The notes under the pieces are model-generated. The model was not told the origin of the DNA. It did not search any database and worked only from the letters and a program-made list of their open reading frames with translations. The translations under genes were made by a program, and so were the position numbers. Positions 8,433 to 17,579 of a stretch of 64,000 nucleotides of DNA are shown piece by piece. How positions within the stretch are numbered: position 1 is the first letter of the stretch; each line of letters begins with the position of its first letter. Source of the DNA: Berkiella sp963829835 (lineage in GTDB: Bacteria > Pseudomonadota > Gammaproteobacteria > Berkiellales > Berkiellaceae); the NCBI GenBank assembly GCA_963829835.1, contig CAWHKC010000004.1, positions 744,001 to 808,000 on the forward strand, given 5' to 3'.

Positions 8433-8861
8433 CTAAACAGCTTCGAGTTTTGCGCTTAAGGTTATCTTGGCATTTAGCAGTCGAGAAACAGGGCAATTGG
8501 CTTTAGCATTTGCAGCAATTTCTTCAAATTTTTGTTGATCAATGCCAGGAATTTGAGCCGTTAAGTCTAAATGGACTGCAGTTATGGTCCAATTTCCTTC
8601 TATTTGCTCTAAAGAAACTGCGGCTTGTGTTGCTATTTTATCCGCGGTAAAACCTTCTTTTCCCAAAAAAACAGACAATGCCATAGAAAAACAACCCGCA
8701 TGAGCTGCTCCTATTAATTCTTCAGGATTTGTTCCTGGTGTGCTTTCAAAACGCGTTTTAAAAGAATAAGGAATTTGTTTTAACGCACCACTTTCAGTAG
8801 AAATGGCGCCTTTGCCATCTTTAAAATCCCCGTTCCATATGGCTGATGCTGATCTTTTCAT
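8433..8861 (-). CDS. osmC: OsmC organic hydroperoxide reductase
   Basis: A 142-residue OsmC protein aligning along its full length with the Escherichia coli enzyme. It reduces organic hydroperoxides with a redox pair of cysteines, here in LIGAAHAGCFSMALS (Cys near residue 57) and ANCPVSRLLNAKITL (Cys near residue 122). Both catalytic cysteines and the TNPEELIGAAHA signature are intact. GAGGAAAT precedes the ATG. It acts in the cytosol against lipid peroxides. Confidence 0.93.
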   Translation of the reverse strand: MKRSASAIWNGDFKDGKGAISTESGALKQIPYSFKTRFESTPGTNPEELIGAAHAGCFSMALSVFLGKEGFTADKIATQAAVSLEQIEGNWTITAVHLDLTAQIPGIDQQKFEEIAANAKANCPVSRLLNAKITLSAKLEAV

Positions 8862-8984
8862 ATTGATATTTCCTCATAAGTTAACCACTATTCCTAATAT
8901 AGCTTATCACCGTTTACCTTTATGTTTTTCTTAAATATCATTATAATTTGAATCTAAATCTGATTATACTCACAGGGATAGCTT

Positions 8985-9533
8985 ATGACGCAGGATTGCG
9001 TAAACGCTGGAAACAAAATTCCTCATGAAATCAATGTTATTATTGAAATTCCGCGATCTAGCGAGCCTATTAAGTATGAAATGGATAAAACATCTGGATC
9101 TTTATTTGTCACTCAGTTCTTAACCACCAGTATGCATTACCCTTGTAACTATGGGTACATACCGCAATCCTTAACTCAATCTGGAATACCATTACCAACA
9201 CTGGTTATCACTCCTATTCCTGTTAATCGAGGATGTGTTATACGCTCAAGGCCCATTGGCGTCTTAGCAATGAGCGATGAAAATGGGCATGATCACAAAA
9301 TACTTGCCCTACCCTGTCATGAGCTCACCGGGAGCTATGATCATGTCGACAAGATTGAAGATCTGCCTCCTTTATTATTGCAACAAATTGCACACTTTTT
9401 TATGCATTACAGAGATTTAGAAGAAGATAGAATAGTGAAATTTGAAGGATGGCTTGATTTAGCCATTGCTGAAAAGGAAATTTTGGGATGTGTTGCGCGT
9501 TATGAGAATCAACATATCAAAAGTTGTGCTTAA
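8985..9533 (+). CDS. ppa: Soluble pyrophosphatase homologue lacking catalytic Asp residues
   Basis: A 182-residue family I inorganic pyrophosphatase by overall sequence: IEIPxxxxPIKYEMDK, YPCNYGYIP, GVLAMSDENGHDHK and VKFEGW are all recognisable. The metal-binding loop that in E. coli PPase carries Asp65, Asp67 and Asp70 reads here SGIPLP (residues 66-71), so all three are replaced (S66, I68, P71). Arg43 is replaced by Gln44 and Lys142 by Arg, while the equivalents of Glu20, Lys29, Asp97 and Asp102 remain. Hydrolysis is therefore unlikely by the known mechanism. The frame is intact, has a good ribosome binding site and converges on hppA. E. coli numbering is from memory of the family. Confidence 0.85.
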   Translation: MTQDCVNAGNKIPHEINVIIEIPRSSEPIKYEMDKTSGSLFVTQFLTTSMHYPCNYGYIPQSLTQSGIPLPTLVITPIPVNRGCVIRSRPIGVLAMSDENGHDHKILALPCHELTGSYDHVDKIEDLPPLLLQQIAHFFMHYRDLEEDRIVKFEGWLDLAIAEKEILGCVARYENQHIKSCA

Positions 9534-9580
9534 GACCCTCATGCTCCTACGCTAAGAAGCTTCGGCGGCACAGGCCCTAA

Positions 9581-9602
9581 CCCTCTCCCAAAAGGGAGAG
9601 GG
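9581..9602. terminator. Strong hairpin between ppa and hppA
   Basis: A perfect 9-bp stem (9581-9589 with 9594-9602) with an AAAA loop, lying between convergent genes. It can act for both. Its pyrimidine/purine arms resemble dispersed genomic hairpin repeats, but only one copy is in the window. Confidence 0.65.
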
Positions 9603-9620
9603 GATCGGATAAGCTTTTTT

Positions 9621-11702
9621 CTAATAACTATGGGCCAACATCGCTAACATTAATAATGCCACAATATTGATGATTTTAATCATCGGGTTCACAGCAGGGC
9701 CTGCGGTATCCTTGTAAGGATCGCCAACCGTATCACCCGTCACAGCTGCTTTATGGGCATTGGATCCCTTGCCGCCATGATGACCATCTTCAATATATTT
9801 CTTAGCATTATCCCAAGCACCACCACCGGATGTCATTGAGATAGCCACGAATAACCCGGTAACGATAGTTCCAACCAACATTGCACCTACAGCGGTGAAA
9901 GCAGCTTCAATTCCTGCAGCCCAACGAATAATAAAGAACAATACCGGTGGCGCTAAAACAGGTAGCAAGGAAGGAACTATCATTTCCTTGATGGCAATTT
10001 TGGTTAATAAATCAACCGCACGACCATATTCAGGTTTACCGGATCCATCCATAATGCCTTTAATATCTCTGAATTGACGGCGCACTTCTATAACAACCTG
10101 GCCACCTGCGCGGCCAACAGCCATCATACCCATGGCACCAAAGAGATAAGGTAGTAACCCACCCACAAAGAGACCCACTACCACAAACGGATCATTCAAT
10201 GAGAACTGAATGTTAAGATCTGGGAAATAATATTTCAGATCTTCTGTGTAAGCGGCAAACAATACCAACGCTGCAAGGCCTGCAGATCCAATCGCATAGC
10301 CTTTTGTAACAGCCTTTGTGGTGTTACCAACAGCATCAAGCGCATCGGTGACAACACGAACATCAGCTGGCAATGCGGACATTTCAGCAATACCACCTGC
10401 ATTGTCAGTAATAGGACCATAAGCATCTAAGGCCACAATCATGCCAGCAAGCGCCAACATTGCAGTAGCTGCAATCGCAACCCCAAGAAGTCCTGCATTA
10501 ATAAAGGAAATTAAAATGCCAAAACAAATCACTAATACAGGCAAAGCGCATGCTTCCATTGAAATGGCAAGGCCTTGAATAATGTTTGTAGCATGACCCG
10601 TTTCAGATGCAGCAGCAACACTACGCACAGGACGGTAACGAGTTGATGTGTAATATTCTGTGATCCAAACGATCAAACCTGTCACACCCAAACCCGTTAT
10701 GGCACAGATCAAAAGCTTTAAACCGGTGGTTGATCCTGCTTTTAGCACAATCTCTTCTGTAAAACCAAACAGATGATAAGTGGCACCGACAATTAATCCG
10801 GATGAGAGAATTGTGCAAACGATAAGCCCTTTATAGAGAGCCCACATGATATTTTTGCCATTCCCAAGCTTCACAAAAAAAGTGCCAATTATCGAACCAA
10901 GAATGCAAACCCCACCAATTAGCAAAGGATACATCATTAATGTTTCTGCTTGTGCACCTACTGCAAGGATCCCACCAAGCACCATTGTTGCAACAATGGT
11001 TACCACATAGGTTTCAAAGAGATCAGCAGCCATACCTGCGCAATCTCCCACATTGTCACCAACGTTATCTGCAATCACAGCGGGATTTCGTGGGTCATCT
11101 TCTGGAATACCGGCTTCGATCTTTCCGACCAAGTCCGCTCCAACGTCTGCCCCTTTGGTAAAGATACCGCCACCTAAACGAGCAAAAATTGAAATCAAAG
11201 AAGCACCAAAGCTTAACCCTACCAATGCTTCCATGGTCAAGCGTTGATCAAGACCAATTTTTTTCAAAAACATATAGTAAGTCGTGACGCCCAATAATCC
11301 CAAACCTACAACAAGCATGCCGGTAATCGCGCCGCCCTTAAAAGCCACATTGAGCGCAGCAGCAAGACCGGTACGAGCAGCTTCAGCCGTTTTGACATTT
11401 GCGCGCACTGAGACATTCATTCCAATGTAACCAGCAAGCCCTGAAAGTACGGCACCGATCACAAATCCAATACCTGCGTACTGTCCAAGAGTCCAAGTCA
11501 AAAAGGCAGCGACAAATATACCAACAAATCCAATCGTTCTGTATTGACGATTAAGATAGGCACTTGCACCCTCTTGAATCGCAGAAGCGATTTCAATCAT
11601 CCTTGCATTACCAGGAGCAGCAGCACAAACTTGCCGCCCTGCGAAAAGCCCATATAAGAGTGCCATACAAGCACATCCTAAGATAAATAAGTTAAGTTCC
11701 AT
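9621..11702 (-). CDS. hppA: Membrane-bound H+-translocating pyrophosphatase
   Basis: A 693-residue polytopic pump of about 16 helices that couples pyrophosphate hydrolysis to proton export. The substrate site motifs are intact: GADVGADLVGKIEAGIPEDD (about residues 185-204), DNVGDNVGDCAGMAADLFE, DAYGPITDNAGGIAEM and the C-terminal GDTVGDPYKDTAGPA. The subtype marker reads GNTTKAVTKG, with Lys where K+-dependent enzymes have Ala, so it belongs to the K+-independent H+-PPase group. An AGAGGA ribosome binding site precedes the ATG. It can conserve energy from pyrophosphate under stress, and it is the only apparently active pyrophosphatase in this window. Confidence 0.96.
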   Translation of the reverse strand: MELNLFILGCACMALLYGLFAGRQVCAAAPGNARMIEIASAIQEGASAYLNRQYRTIGFVGIFVAAFLTWTLGQYAGIGFVIGAVLSGLAGYIGMNVSVRANVKTAEAARTGLAAALNVAFKGGAITGMLVVGLGLLGVTTYYMFLKKIGLDQRLTMEALVGLSFGASLISIFARLGGGIFTKGADVGADLVGKIEAGIPEDDPRNPAVIADNVGDNVGDCAGMAADLFETYVVTIVATMVLGGILAVGAQAETLMMYPLLIGGVCILGSIIGTFFVKLGNGKNIMWALYKGLIVCTILSSGLIVGATYHLFGFTEEIVLKAGSTTGLKLLICAITGLGVTGLIVWITEYYTSTRYRPVRSVAAASETGHATNIIQGLAISMEACALPVLVICFGILISFINAGLLGVAIAATAMLALAGMIVALDAYGPITDNAGGIAEMSALPADVRVVTDALDAVGNTTKAVTKGYAIGSAGLAALVLFAAYTEDLKYYFPDLNIQFSLNDPFVVVGLFVGGLLPYLFGAMGMMAVGRAGGQVVIEVRRQFRDIKGIMDGSGKPEYGRAVDLLTKIAIKEMIVPSLLPVLAPPVLFFIIRWAAGIEAAFTAVGAMLVGTIVTGLFVAISMTSGGGAWDNAKKYIEDGHHGGKGSNAHKAAVTGDTVGDPYKDTAGPAVNPMIKIINIVALLMLAMLAHSY

Positions 11703-11908
11703 TCATTAATCCTCTTTTGTTATCAAACTATCTGTAATAAAAACGGCACAAATAGGCTCGATGGTTTTTTGTAGAAGACAGTCCTTGCTAGTACGAGATA
11801 AATTTTAGGTTGCAAGAATATAAAATAAATTTTAACAAACTGATAGAAGATTGATGCGAACAGGCGAATGATATCTAAAAAAGAATGCTTTACTGTAAAG
11901 CTTCTAAC

Positions 11909-12847
11909 TCAAAAAGATGCCAGATTGGATGTTTTCTTACTAAGTATCTCTTCATGAACTTCTTCACAAAGATGTCTAATTCTGTTTTGTGGCAATGGAT
12001 GGTCAAGATAAAATTGGTAGAACTTCCCCGGATTAAAGGTTTCCTGAGTGAGTGTCATTGGAGAATGAATGAGTAGTTGCTTTAATGATGCCAAACTATG
12101 GGTTTGGTACTGAAGGGGCAATAGACCTTTATAGACAGGCTCAACATTTTGTAAAAGAATGGCAGCATATTCATCCGCAAAATATTCATCATTTCTGATT
12201 AAACTTTTACAAAATAATTTATGAATGGGCGTCAATAAAAGACATCCCATCATTCCCATACTCAAGGCCAGAATACTGCATTGTAAAATGACATTAAAAA
12301 GTAATGTTAACATAACAACTAATCCAATGATCTCATTCAAGGAAATCATCAAGCTGCTTTTTACTCTAAGATGGGCAATCTCATGTGCAAGTGGACCTAT
12401 CAACTCTTCAATTGGTTTCTGAACTGTAGTATGAGAAATCAAAACAATCCCCTTTCCCCAATGGGTCCAATCAAAATATTTTTGTCTTGATTCCACAAAA
12501 GTATTCTGATCTTCTGTAGTTATTATCTTTGGCAAAGGAATGTTAGCAGCTGTCGATAAAACCTTTATTAATTGATAAATACCATGTGCCTTTTCGTTAT
12601 CTTGCTTTAATTCCTTAAATTGATAATGGTCCTTTATTTGATCATATTCATTTTTTTGTTGATAAGAGTGCATGACAATGGCTAATAAAGTACAACTACT
12701 CAATAACCAAAAGGGTATGCCTATAACCAAAAGAAAAGGTAAGTAAAGACTCACCATTCCTGCATACCAGAGAAACTTAACGGCAAAATTTTTGCGGATA
12801 AAGGAATATTGCCAAGCCAGTGATAGTAGGTTGCCAGGTTGTTTCAA
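11909..12847 (-). CDS. M48 family membrane metalloprotease
   Basis: A 312-residue HtpX-like zinc protease. Two N-terminal helices (about 25-60) precede the catalytic HEIAH (residues 155-159), a second hydrophobic pair (170-205) and the third zinc ligand in NDEYFADEYA (Glu221). This arrangement matches M48B membrane proteases of quality control. Its start overlaps the stop of the pentapeptide-repeat gene by four bases, so the two are translationally coupled; it is the last gene of a three-gene minus-strand operon. The substrate is unknown. Confidence 0.8.
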   Translation of the reverse strand: MKQPGNLLSLAWQYSFIRKNFAVKFLWYAGMVSLYLPFLLVIGIPFWLLSSCTLLAIVMHSYQQKNEYDQIKDHYQFKELKQDNEKAHGIYQLIKVLSTAANIPLPKIITTEDQNTFVESRQKYFDWTHWGKGIVLISHTTVQKPIEELIGPLAHEIAHLRVKSSLMISLNEIIGLVVMLTLLFNVILQCSILALSMGMMGCLLLTPIHKLFCKSLIRNDEYFADEYAAILLQNVEPVYKGLLPLQYQTHSLASLKQLLIHSPMTLTQETFNPGKFYQFYLDHPLPQNRIRHLCEEVHEEILSKKTSNLASF

Positions 12848-13464
12848 TCTAATAGCTCAATATCCAAACATCTTAATAAATTGGTTGCCTCAGGCAATGT
12901 AAATTTTGCTTTCTTAATATCATTAAAAAACACGTTGATATTGTAATTGAGGGCTTCAGAAAAATCTGCTTCGGTGAGGACGGTTTTATTAAACAAACTA
13001 TTGGTAAAGTCGGTATGAGAAAAATTAGCTCTTGCGCAATTAGTTTCTCTTAAATCAATATCATGTGCTTTACATTCAATCATCGTGATTTCACTTAAAT
13101 GTAAACCCAAGAAAGAAGAATCATTTAAGATACATTTGTAAAATTTAAGCGGGCTACTTAATTTGATATTTGGCCAGGAAGCCATTGTCCAATTGACACC
13201 AATCACTTTTGATTCCTCAAAAATGGTATCAAAAAATGCGCTTTGATTTACTTTCACCATACTCAGGTTACAATTTTTAAACAAGCATTCTGTAAATTTA
13301 CATTTAATAAAAGCCGCATCACTAAAATTACAACCAATGAATTGGCAATTATCAAATTCCTTTTGTTTGATTGTTTCTTCAGAGAAGTCACACTCTTTAA
13401 AAATTTGACTGACATAAACACGCTGTTGATCGTTTATTATTTTAGTATCTTTACTTTTAGACAT
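12844..13464 (-). CDS. Pentapeptide-repeat protein
   Basis: A 206-residue right-handed beta-helix protein. Repeats of the A(D/N)LXX/xFxxC type run from about residue 25 to 185 (FDNCQFIGCNFSDAAFIKC, FKNCNLS, ARANFSHTDFTNSLF). The overall length and a central WTMASWP spacer match small single-domain proteins related to McbG and Qnr, which mimic DNA and protect gyrase; that role is not proven by sequence here. It sits between an exported methyltransferase (14 bp upstream) and an M48 protease (4-bp overlap), an unusual operon. Confidence 0.78.
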   Translation of the reverse strand: MSKSKDTKIINDQQRVYVSQIFKECDFSEETIKQKEFDNCQFIGCNFSDAAFIKCKFTECLFKNCNLSMVKVNQSAFFDTIFEESKVIGVNWTMASWPNIKLSSPLKFYKCILNDSSFLGLHLSEITMIECKAHDIDLRETNCARANFSHTDFTNSLFNKTVLTEADFSEALNYNINVFFNDIKKAKFTLPEATNLLRCLDIELLD

Positions 13465-13478
13465 AATTCTTACCTTTG

Positions 13479-14330
13479 CTAAACTTTCAGCGCTTCAACT
13501 ACAATATTATCAACATAATAGTGAAGTTCGCCATTAGCATTCAAAGGAACTTGCTGAAGATACTGAGCAATGAGATCGTTCAGAAATTCAGCCCTCAAAT
13601 TATCTGGCAAAACTTTTGTATGTGGCAGCCAGTGACTAATAGAATCCATAAAAATGGCTTTAGAAGGATAGGTTTCATTTTTAGTAAACAATTGAACCCG
13701 TTGCGGCTTAAATCCTGTATTTTGTAATAATTTTACATATTGCGCTGCAGTTACAAAATGCCAGTTGGGCGTATAGGCTTTAAAATAAGGGCGCCATTTG
13801 TCATTTGATGTTACTTGTTCCAGCGCTTTACCAAAACCATGCACCACCGGAAATAACATTAGCACTTTACCATGGGACTTTAAACTTTGATGCATACCTT
13901 CAAGGACCGCTTTTTGATTTGCGATTGAATGCATACAAGTAAATGAGGTGATGACATCAACATTGCCAGGGAAATTTAACTGCGTTGCATCCATTATTTG
14001 AAAGCTTAAATTTGGTGAAGAATCACCATAATGTTTCTTTGAGAATGCCACCATATTATTGGAGATATCCACGCCAATTACTTTTCCCTTGGGGAAGTGT
14101 TTAGCCATTGCTGCTGTAATTTTACCATCGCCAGAACAAACATCGACGAGCGTTTCATTCCCCCTAAACTTTTCTTTATTGGCAACTTCATCAAACAATT
14201 CAATTGCTGTGGATTTTTGCCATTTAGAATTTTGATGATATAGGGCAATATTCTCAATTTGATCTTTGGCTTGTCCATGAAAAGGAAAGATGGCGAAGCA
14301 AAGTAGCAATACGGCTAAATTTTTATTCAT
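13479..14330 (-). CDS. Exported SAM-dependent methyltransferase-like protein
   Basis: A class I methyltransferase domain preceded by a signal peptide (MNKNLAVLLLCFAIFPFHGQA). Motif I is LVDVCSGDGKITAAMAKHF, then VIGVDISNNMVAFSKKHY and IMDATQLNFPGNVDVITSF, as in methyltransferase type 11/25 enzymes. The ATG at 14330 has AGGTG ahead and gives a clean signal peptide; the upstream in-frame ATG at 14351 does not. It is first in the operon with the pentapeptide-repeat and M48 genes. Export of a SAM-dependent enzyme is paradoxical unless it acts in a host cell or remains anchored. Confidence 0.68.
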   Translation of the reverse strand: MNKNLAVLLLCFAIFPFHGQAKDQIENIALYHQNSKWQKSTAIELFDEVANKEKFRGNETLVDVCSGDGKITAAMAKHFPKGKVIGVDISNNMVAFSKKHYGDSSPNLSFQIMDATQLNFPGNVDVITSFTCMHSIANQKAVLEGMHQSLKSHGKVLMLFPVVHGFGKALEQVTSNDKWRPYFKAYTPNWHFVTAAQYVKLLQNTGFKPQRVQLFTKNETYPSKAIFMDSISHWLPHTKVLPDNLRAEFLNDLIAQYLQQVPLNANGELHYYVDNIVVEALKV

Positions 14331-14396
14331 GTATACACCTATCATCCACAATTAAGTAATTATATCAGAAATAATTCCTATTGTGAGGTAGGCTAA

Positions 14397-14681
14397 AAAT
14401 CTATCCATCGCATCTTAAAACCAGGTGGCGCTTTTATTATTAGAGATCATGATGTGACAACACCACAAATGAATGCTTTTGTCAGTCTTGCTCATACTGT
14501 CTTTAATGCTGGACTTGGATTAAAATGGGACGAAAATCAAAAAGAGTTGCGTTATTTTAATTCATTAGATAATTGGATATCATATCTAGAACAAAATGGG
14601 TTTAAGACAGATGGGCAGCGATTGCTTCAGGAATATGATCCTTCTTTAAATACCTTAATTAAATTTGTCAAATTAACTTAA
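14397..14681 (+). pseudogene. 3' remnant of a methyltransferase gene
   Basis: The frame opens right after a stop at 14394-14396 and reads SIHRILKPGGAFIIRDHDV, the standard post-III motif of class I methyltransferases, followed by about 70 residues of C-terminal domain (YLEQNGFKTDGQRLLQEYD) and a stop. Motif I and the whole SAM-binding half are missing, and no upstream part was found in any frame of the 60 bp before it. A GTG at 14454 could start a 75-residue peptide, but it would begin inside the domain. This is best read as a decayed gene fragment. Confidence 0.65.
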
Positions 14682-14685
14682 ATTC

Positions 14686-16872
14686 TTAATGATGTGACCC
14701 GCCATTGGACGGAGTAGATTTTCTTACGTCTTTATCAGATTTCTCATCTTCTGTTACTTTACTTTTAACCTTATCAGCATGATGTGTTGGCGATTCATAT
14801 AACGCGCTATATCGGACATCTTTCATTTGGCCAACTCTACCAACTTTAACATCGATCTTTTCTTGTTCTTTAGCAAGCTTTGCTTGCTTTTCATCATGTT
14901 CCTTCTTGTAATCTGCTTGCAACTCTTTATCTTTGGCCATATCTGGCGCTATTCCTTTATGAACTTGTTCCTTTGTGCGATTTACTTTTCTATCACTAAG
15001 TAGTTCACGTCGTATGATATCAAGGCTATTAGCTAAGCATAAGCCGGTTAACACGGCAGAGACAGCACCAAATACCGTGATAGCAGCAGCGGCAACAGGC
15101 GCAGCAGGTGAAGCAACAGCAGGAATGAGCACAGTTGTTGCTAAGCTTACTGTCGCAATAGCCATTCCCCAAAATACATTGGCTAATCTTCTTGGAACGG
15201 ATGCTTCTAAAAAATGTAATCGTTCACTTTTGGCAATAACATCAAAAGTATTCTCATAGCGACTCATGAAATCATCTCTTAATTTTTGTGTGTTCTCTTT
15301 TATAACCCCTTCCTCATCTTTATGCGATGCATCTATTGTTTGCAGCACACCTTCAATAGCAGGTTGACCATCATCATCTTTAGCCAAAACGCGATCTTTA
15401 AGTGCAGCAGCTGCATCAGCTGCTCTTTTTACTAAATTATATCTATTAAGATTAAAATTGATTTTCGGCGACTCAAATTGGCGTCCTAAATTTGATTGTT
15501 GCGCCAGTGTCGATTTTTGATGTTGTGAAATACGCTCTAACAAGTCATCAGGTAATTTTAATTCATCATAATCATGCATTACTTTTTCATAATTCGATAA
15601 TTGTTTAAAAATGTCTTGTCCCTCTAGCGTGGGTGCCAATGGATCTTCTATCTCATTTCGAAGATTAGACCAATCAGATGTGCTAAAACTTTTTGGACTA
15701 TTCATAAAAGCAATCATAAAATCATCAAAAATTTTAACTCTTTTATCTTTTGGATCAAGGCGGCGTAGATTTTGAATATGTGCGTTCTTGTAGGCTAGGA
15801 GAGATGTAAAAATGGCACGCGGTGACTCACAATAATTCTTTATGATTTGTGCTTGCGATGAGGTTTTACCAGAAGCTAAAATTTCTTGATAAAAATTATC
15901 ATCTTGAGCTGCTATTTGTTTGCGGGCAGTCGTATTAAGATAGTGATTTCCAATTTGCGCGTATAATAATTTCAGATCATCTTTTTTTATTTTTGTTCCA
16001 TGAATCGTCTGAAGGATCTTCAGTTTAATCTCTTCTGGTAAATCCTGAGATAACACTTTTTCGCGTGTAAATTTGTAATCATGAATTCGCTTTTTGAAGG
16101 AATTTTCTAATGTAATTTTTGAGAAAGCTAGGCATGCATCTTTATAAAGCACCAAATTTGAATTTAAGACGCTTTGATAGATTTTGATCTCATCTTTTAC
16201 AGACTCAGGCAAGTGATCAATTTTCAAGATGAGCATTTTGCTTTGCCCCTTGTTGCTATCTTTACTAAATGCTTCAATTTCTTGGTTAATGCTTTTTATT
16301 AGCTCTGCTTTTTCTTTTACATCAATTTGACTACTATTAATAATGCTTTGCCGCAACCGATAATAAGTTAAATATATTTCTTGCTGTTTAAATATATAAT
16401 CTGAAATAGTTTCTTTTTGAAATTGGGAAAGTTTTGCTTTGCTTATATAATCTTTTATCCCTTTTGTGGTAATCATTTCTTGACGTAGTTTATTTCTTTC
16501 GGAACGCTCAGAAAGATAAACGCCTATATTTCGAGCAGTTGCCCCTATCGAGGCGACGAACATAAATGGTGGGACTAACGTTGAAGCTCCCGCTATCACA
16601 GCAACGGTAGCTGGAATAGCCAACGCTGCCCCAGCAGTAATAGCAATCCCTGCAGGGATTTTTTTGTACCAAGGCAGATTATTATTTTTTAAAATGTCAT
16701 AGATTAAATAGCCGCCAATCCCTACCGCAACCAAACCAATAGCATCACCACCTAATCTCGTTAAAGCAGCAATGCCATCTCCAACTTGCAAGTGTGTGAA
16801 TGAATTCCATGCATCAGAAAGGAGTCGTTTTGCCTCAATAGGATGGCTGAGAAAAGAGACATCTGTAGACAT
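14686..16872 (-). CDS. Large coiled-coil protein with membrane hairpins at both ends
   Basis: A 728-residue protein of unknown family. Two hydrophobic helices near the N-terminus (about 42-62 and 72-110) and two near residues 570-625 (MAIATVSLATTVLIPAV, AAAITVFGAVSAVLTGL) flank a long, charged, mainly helical middle (130-560). The last 90 residues are strongly charged (KELQADYKKEHDEKQAKLAKEQ) and end in a His pair. There is no signal peptide. This layout is common among Dot/Icm substrates that insert in host membranes, but nothing in the sequence proves secretion. It is monocistronic. Confidence 0.6.
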   Translation of the reverse strand: MSTDVSFLSHPIEAKRLLSDAWNSFTHLQVGDGIAALTRLGGDAIGLVAVGIGGYLIYDILKNNNLPWYKKIPAGIAITAGAALAIPATVAVIAGASTLVPPFMFVASIGATARNIGVYLSERSERNKLRQEMITTKGIKDYISKAKLSQFQKETISDYIFKQQEIYLTYYRLRQSIINSSQIDVKEKAELIKSINQEIEAFSKDSNKGQSKMLILKIDHLPESVKDEIKIYQSVLNSNLVLYKDACLAFSKITLENSFKKRIHDYKFTREKVLSQDLPEEIKLKILQTIHGTKIKKDDLKLLYAQIGNHYLNTTARKQIAAQDDNFYQEILASGKTSSQAQIIKNYCESPRAIFTSLLAYKNAHIQNLRRLDPKDKRVKIFDDFMIAFMNSPKSFSTSDWSNLRNEIEDPLAPTLEGQDIFKQLSNYEKVMHDYDELKLPDDLLERISQHQKSTLAQQSNLGRQFESPKINFNLNRYNLVKRAADAAAALKDRVLAKDDDGQPAIEGVLQTIDASHKDEEGVIKENTQKLRDDFMSRYENTFDVIAKSERLHFLEASVPRRLANVFWGMAIATVSLATTVLIPAVASPAAPVAAAAITVFGAVSAVLTGLCLANSLDIIRRELLSDRKVNRTKEQVHKGIAPDMAKDKELQADYKKEHDEKQAKLAKEQEKIDVKVGRVGQMKDVRYSALYESPTHHADKVKSKVTEDEKSDKDVRKSTPSNGGSHH

Positions 16873-17036
16873 AACTTGCTCTTATAATAGAACCATTATT
16901 ATATCATATGCTTTTTTTAACTTGATTCGAAAGAATAAAAATGAGAACAAAATCAGTGTTTTCAAAGCACTGATTTTATTCATTATTCCGATTAGGATAA
17001 AAAGGAGGTTAGATATGATACACCAGTGTATTATCG

Positions 17037-17369
17037 CTAATCTGGAACACAGGTAATTTTAATCTTTGCTGCATTTTTTGCTGAAATTCCAGAACATCTT
17101 GCATTATATTTTTTCTCACCAACGATTCCTATCACATCAAAATCTTGTCCATGATGAAACGAGAAATTCTTGGTCGCATTTGTTTTTACATGCCTAAACC
17201 CAGCAGGATTTTCATACTTATATATTTCAAGCACCAAGGTCGCATTTTTCAATGGAATACTCTTGATGGGAGATGAAGATGAATATTCAATAGTATATGT
17301 TTCATTCGCATTGGCAGATAGTGCCCCCATCATTAAACATAATCCGGCAAAAAGTTTAATTTTTTTCAT
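17037..17369 (-). CDS. Small secreted hypothetical protein
   Basis: The ATG at 17369, preceded by AAGGAT, gives a 110-residue protein with a signal peptide (KLFAGLCLMMGALSANA) and a mature beta-rich domain containing two cysteines (NARCSG and ITCVPD) likely to form a disulfide. The upstream in-frame ATG at 17408 would bury the signal peptide. No family was recognised. Confidence 0.62.
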   Translation of the reverse strand: MKKIKLFAGLCLMMGALSANANETYTIEYSSSSPIKSIPLKNATLVLEIYKYENPAGFRHVKTNATKNFSFHHGQDFDVIGIVGEKKYNARCSGISAKNAAKIKITCVPD

Positions 17370-17579
17370 TTCAATATCCTTAATGTGTGACCATTCATGA
17401 ATTAGCAATATAGTATGCTGTCATAAATTACTATGAGATTTGTGCTTAATAAATCGGACCTAAATCAGCAGATCTTAACTGAGTTTTTAAGCTTGACTGT
17501 AATTTGATAGTTGCCTTACAATTCTAACCTCAATGTGAATGTATATTCACAGTTTCAGTTAACACAAATCGGAGACATA

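Noticed and set aside
9581..9602. Attachment site or mobile element end at the 9-bp hairpin
   Set aside because: No integrase, target duplication or second copy in the window; it fits a terminator.
10940..11247. Overlapping + strand ORFs inside hppA
   Set aside because: Shadow frames of a highly conserved minus-strand gene.
12844..13464. Assignment of the pentapeptide-repeat gene as a Qnr determinant
   Set aside because: The repeat fold is clear, but the Qnr-specific loop pattern was not recognised, so only the fold is claimed.
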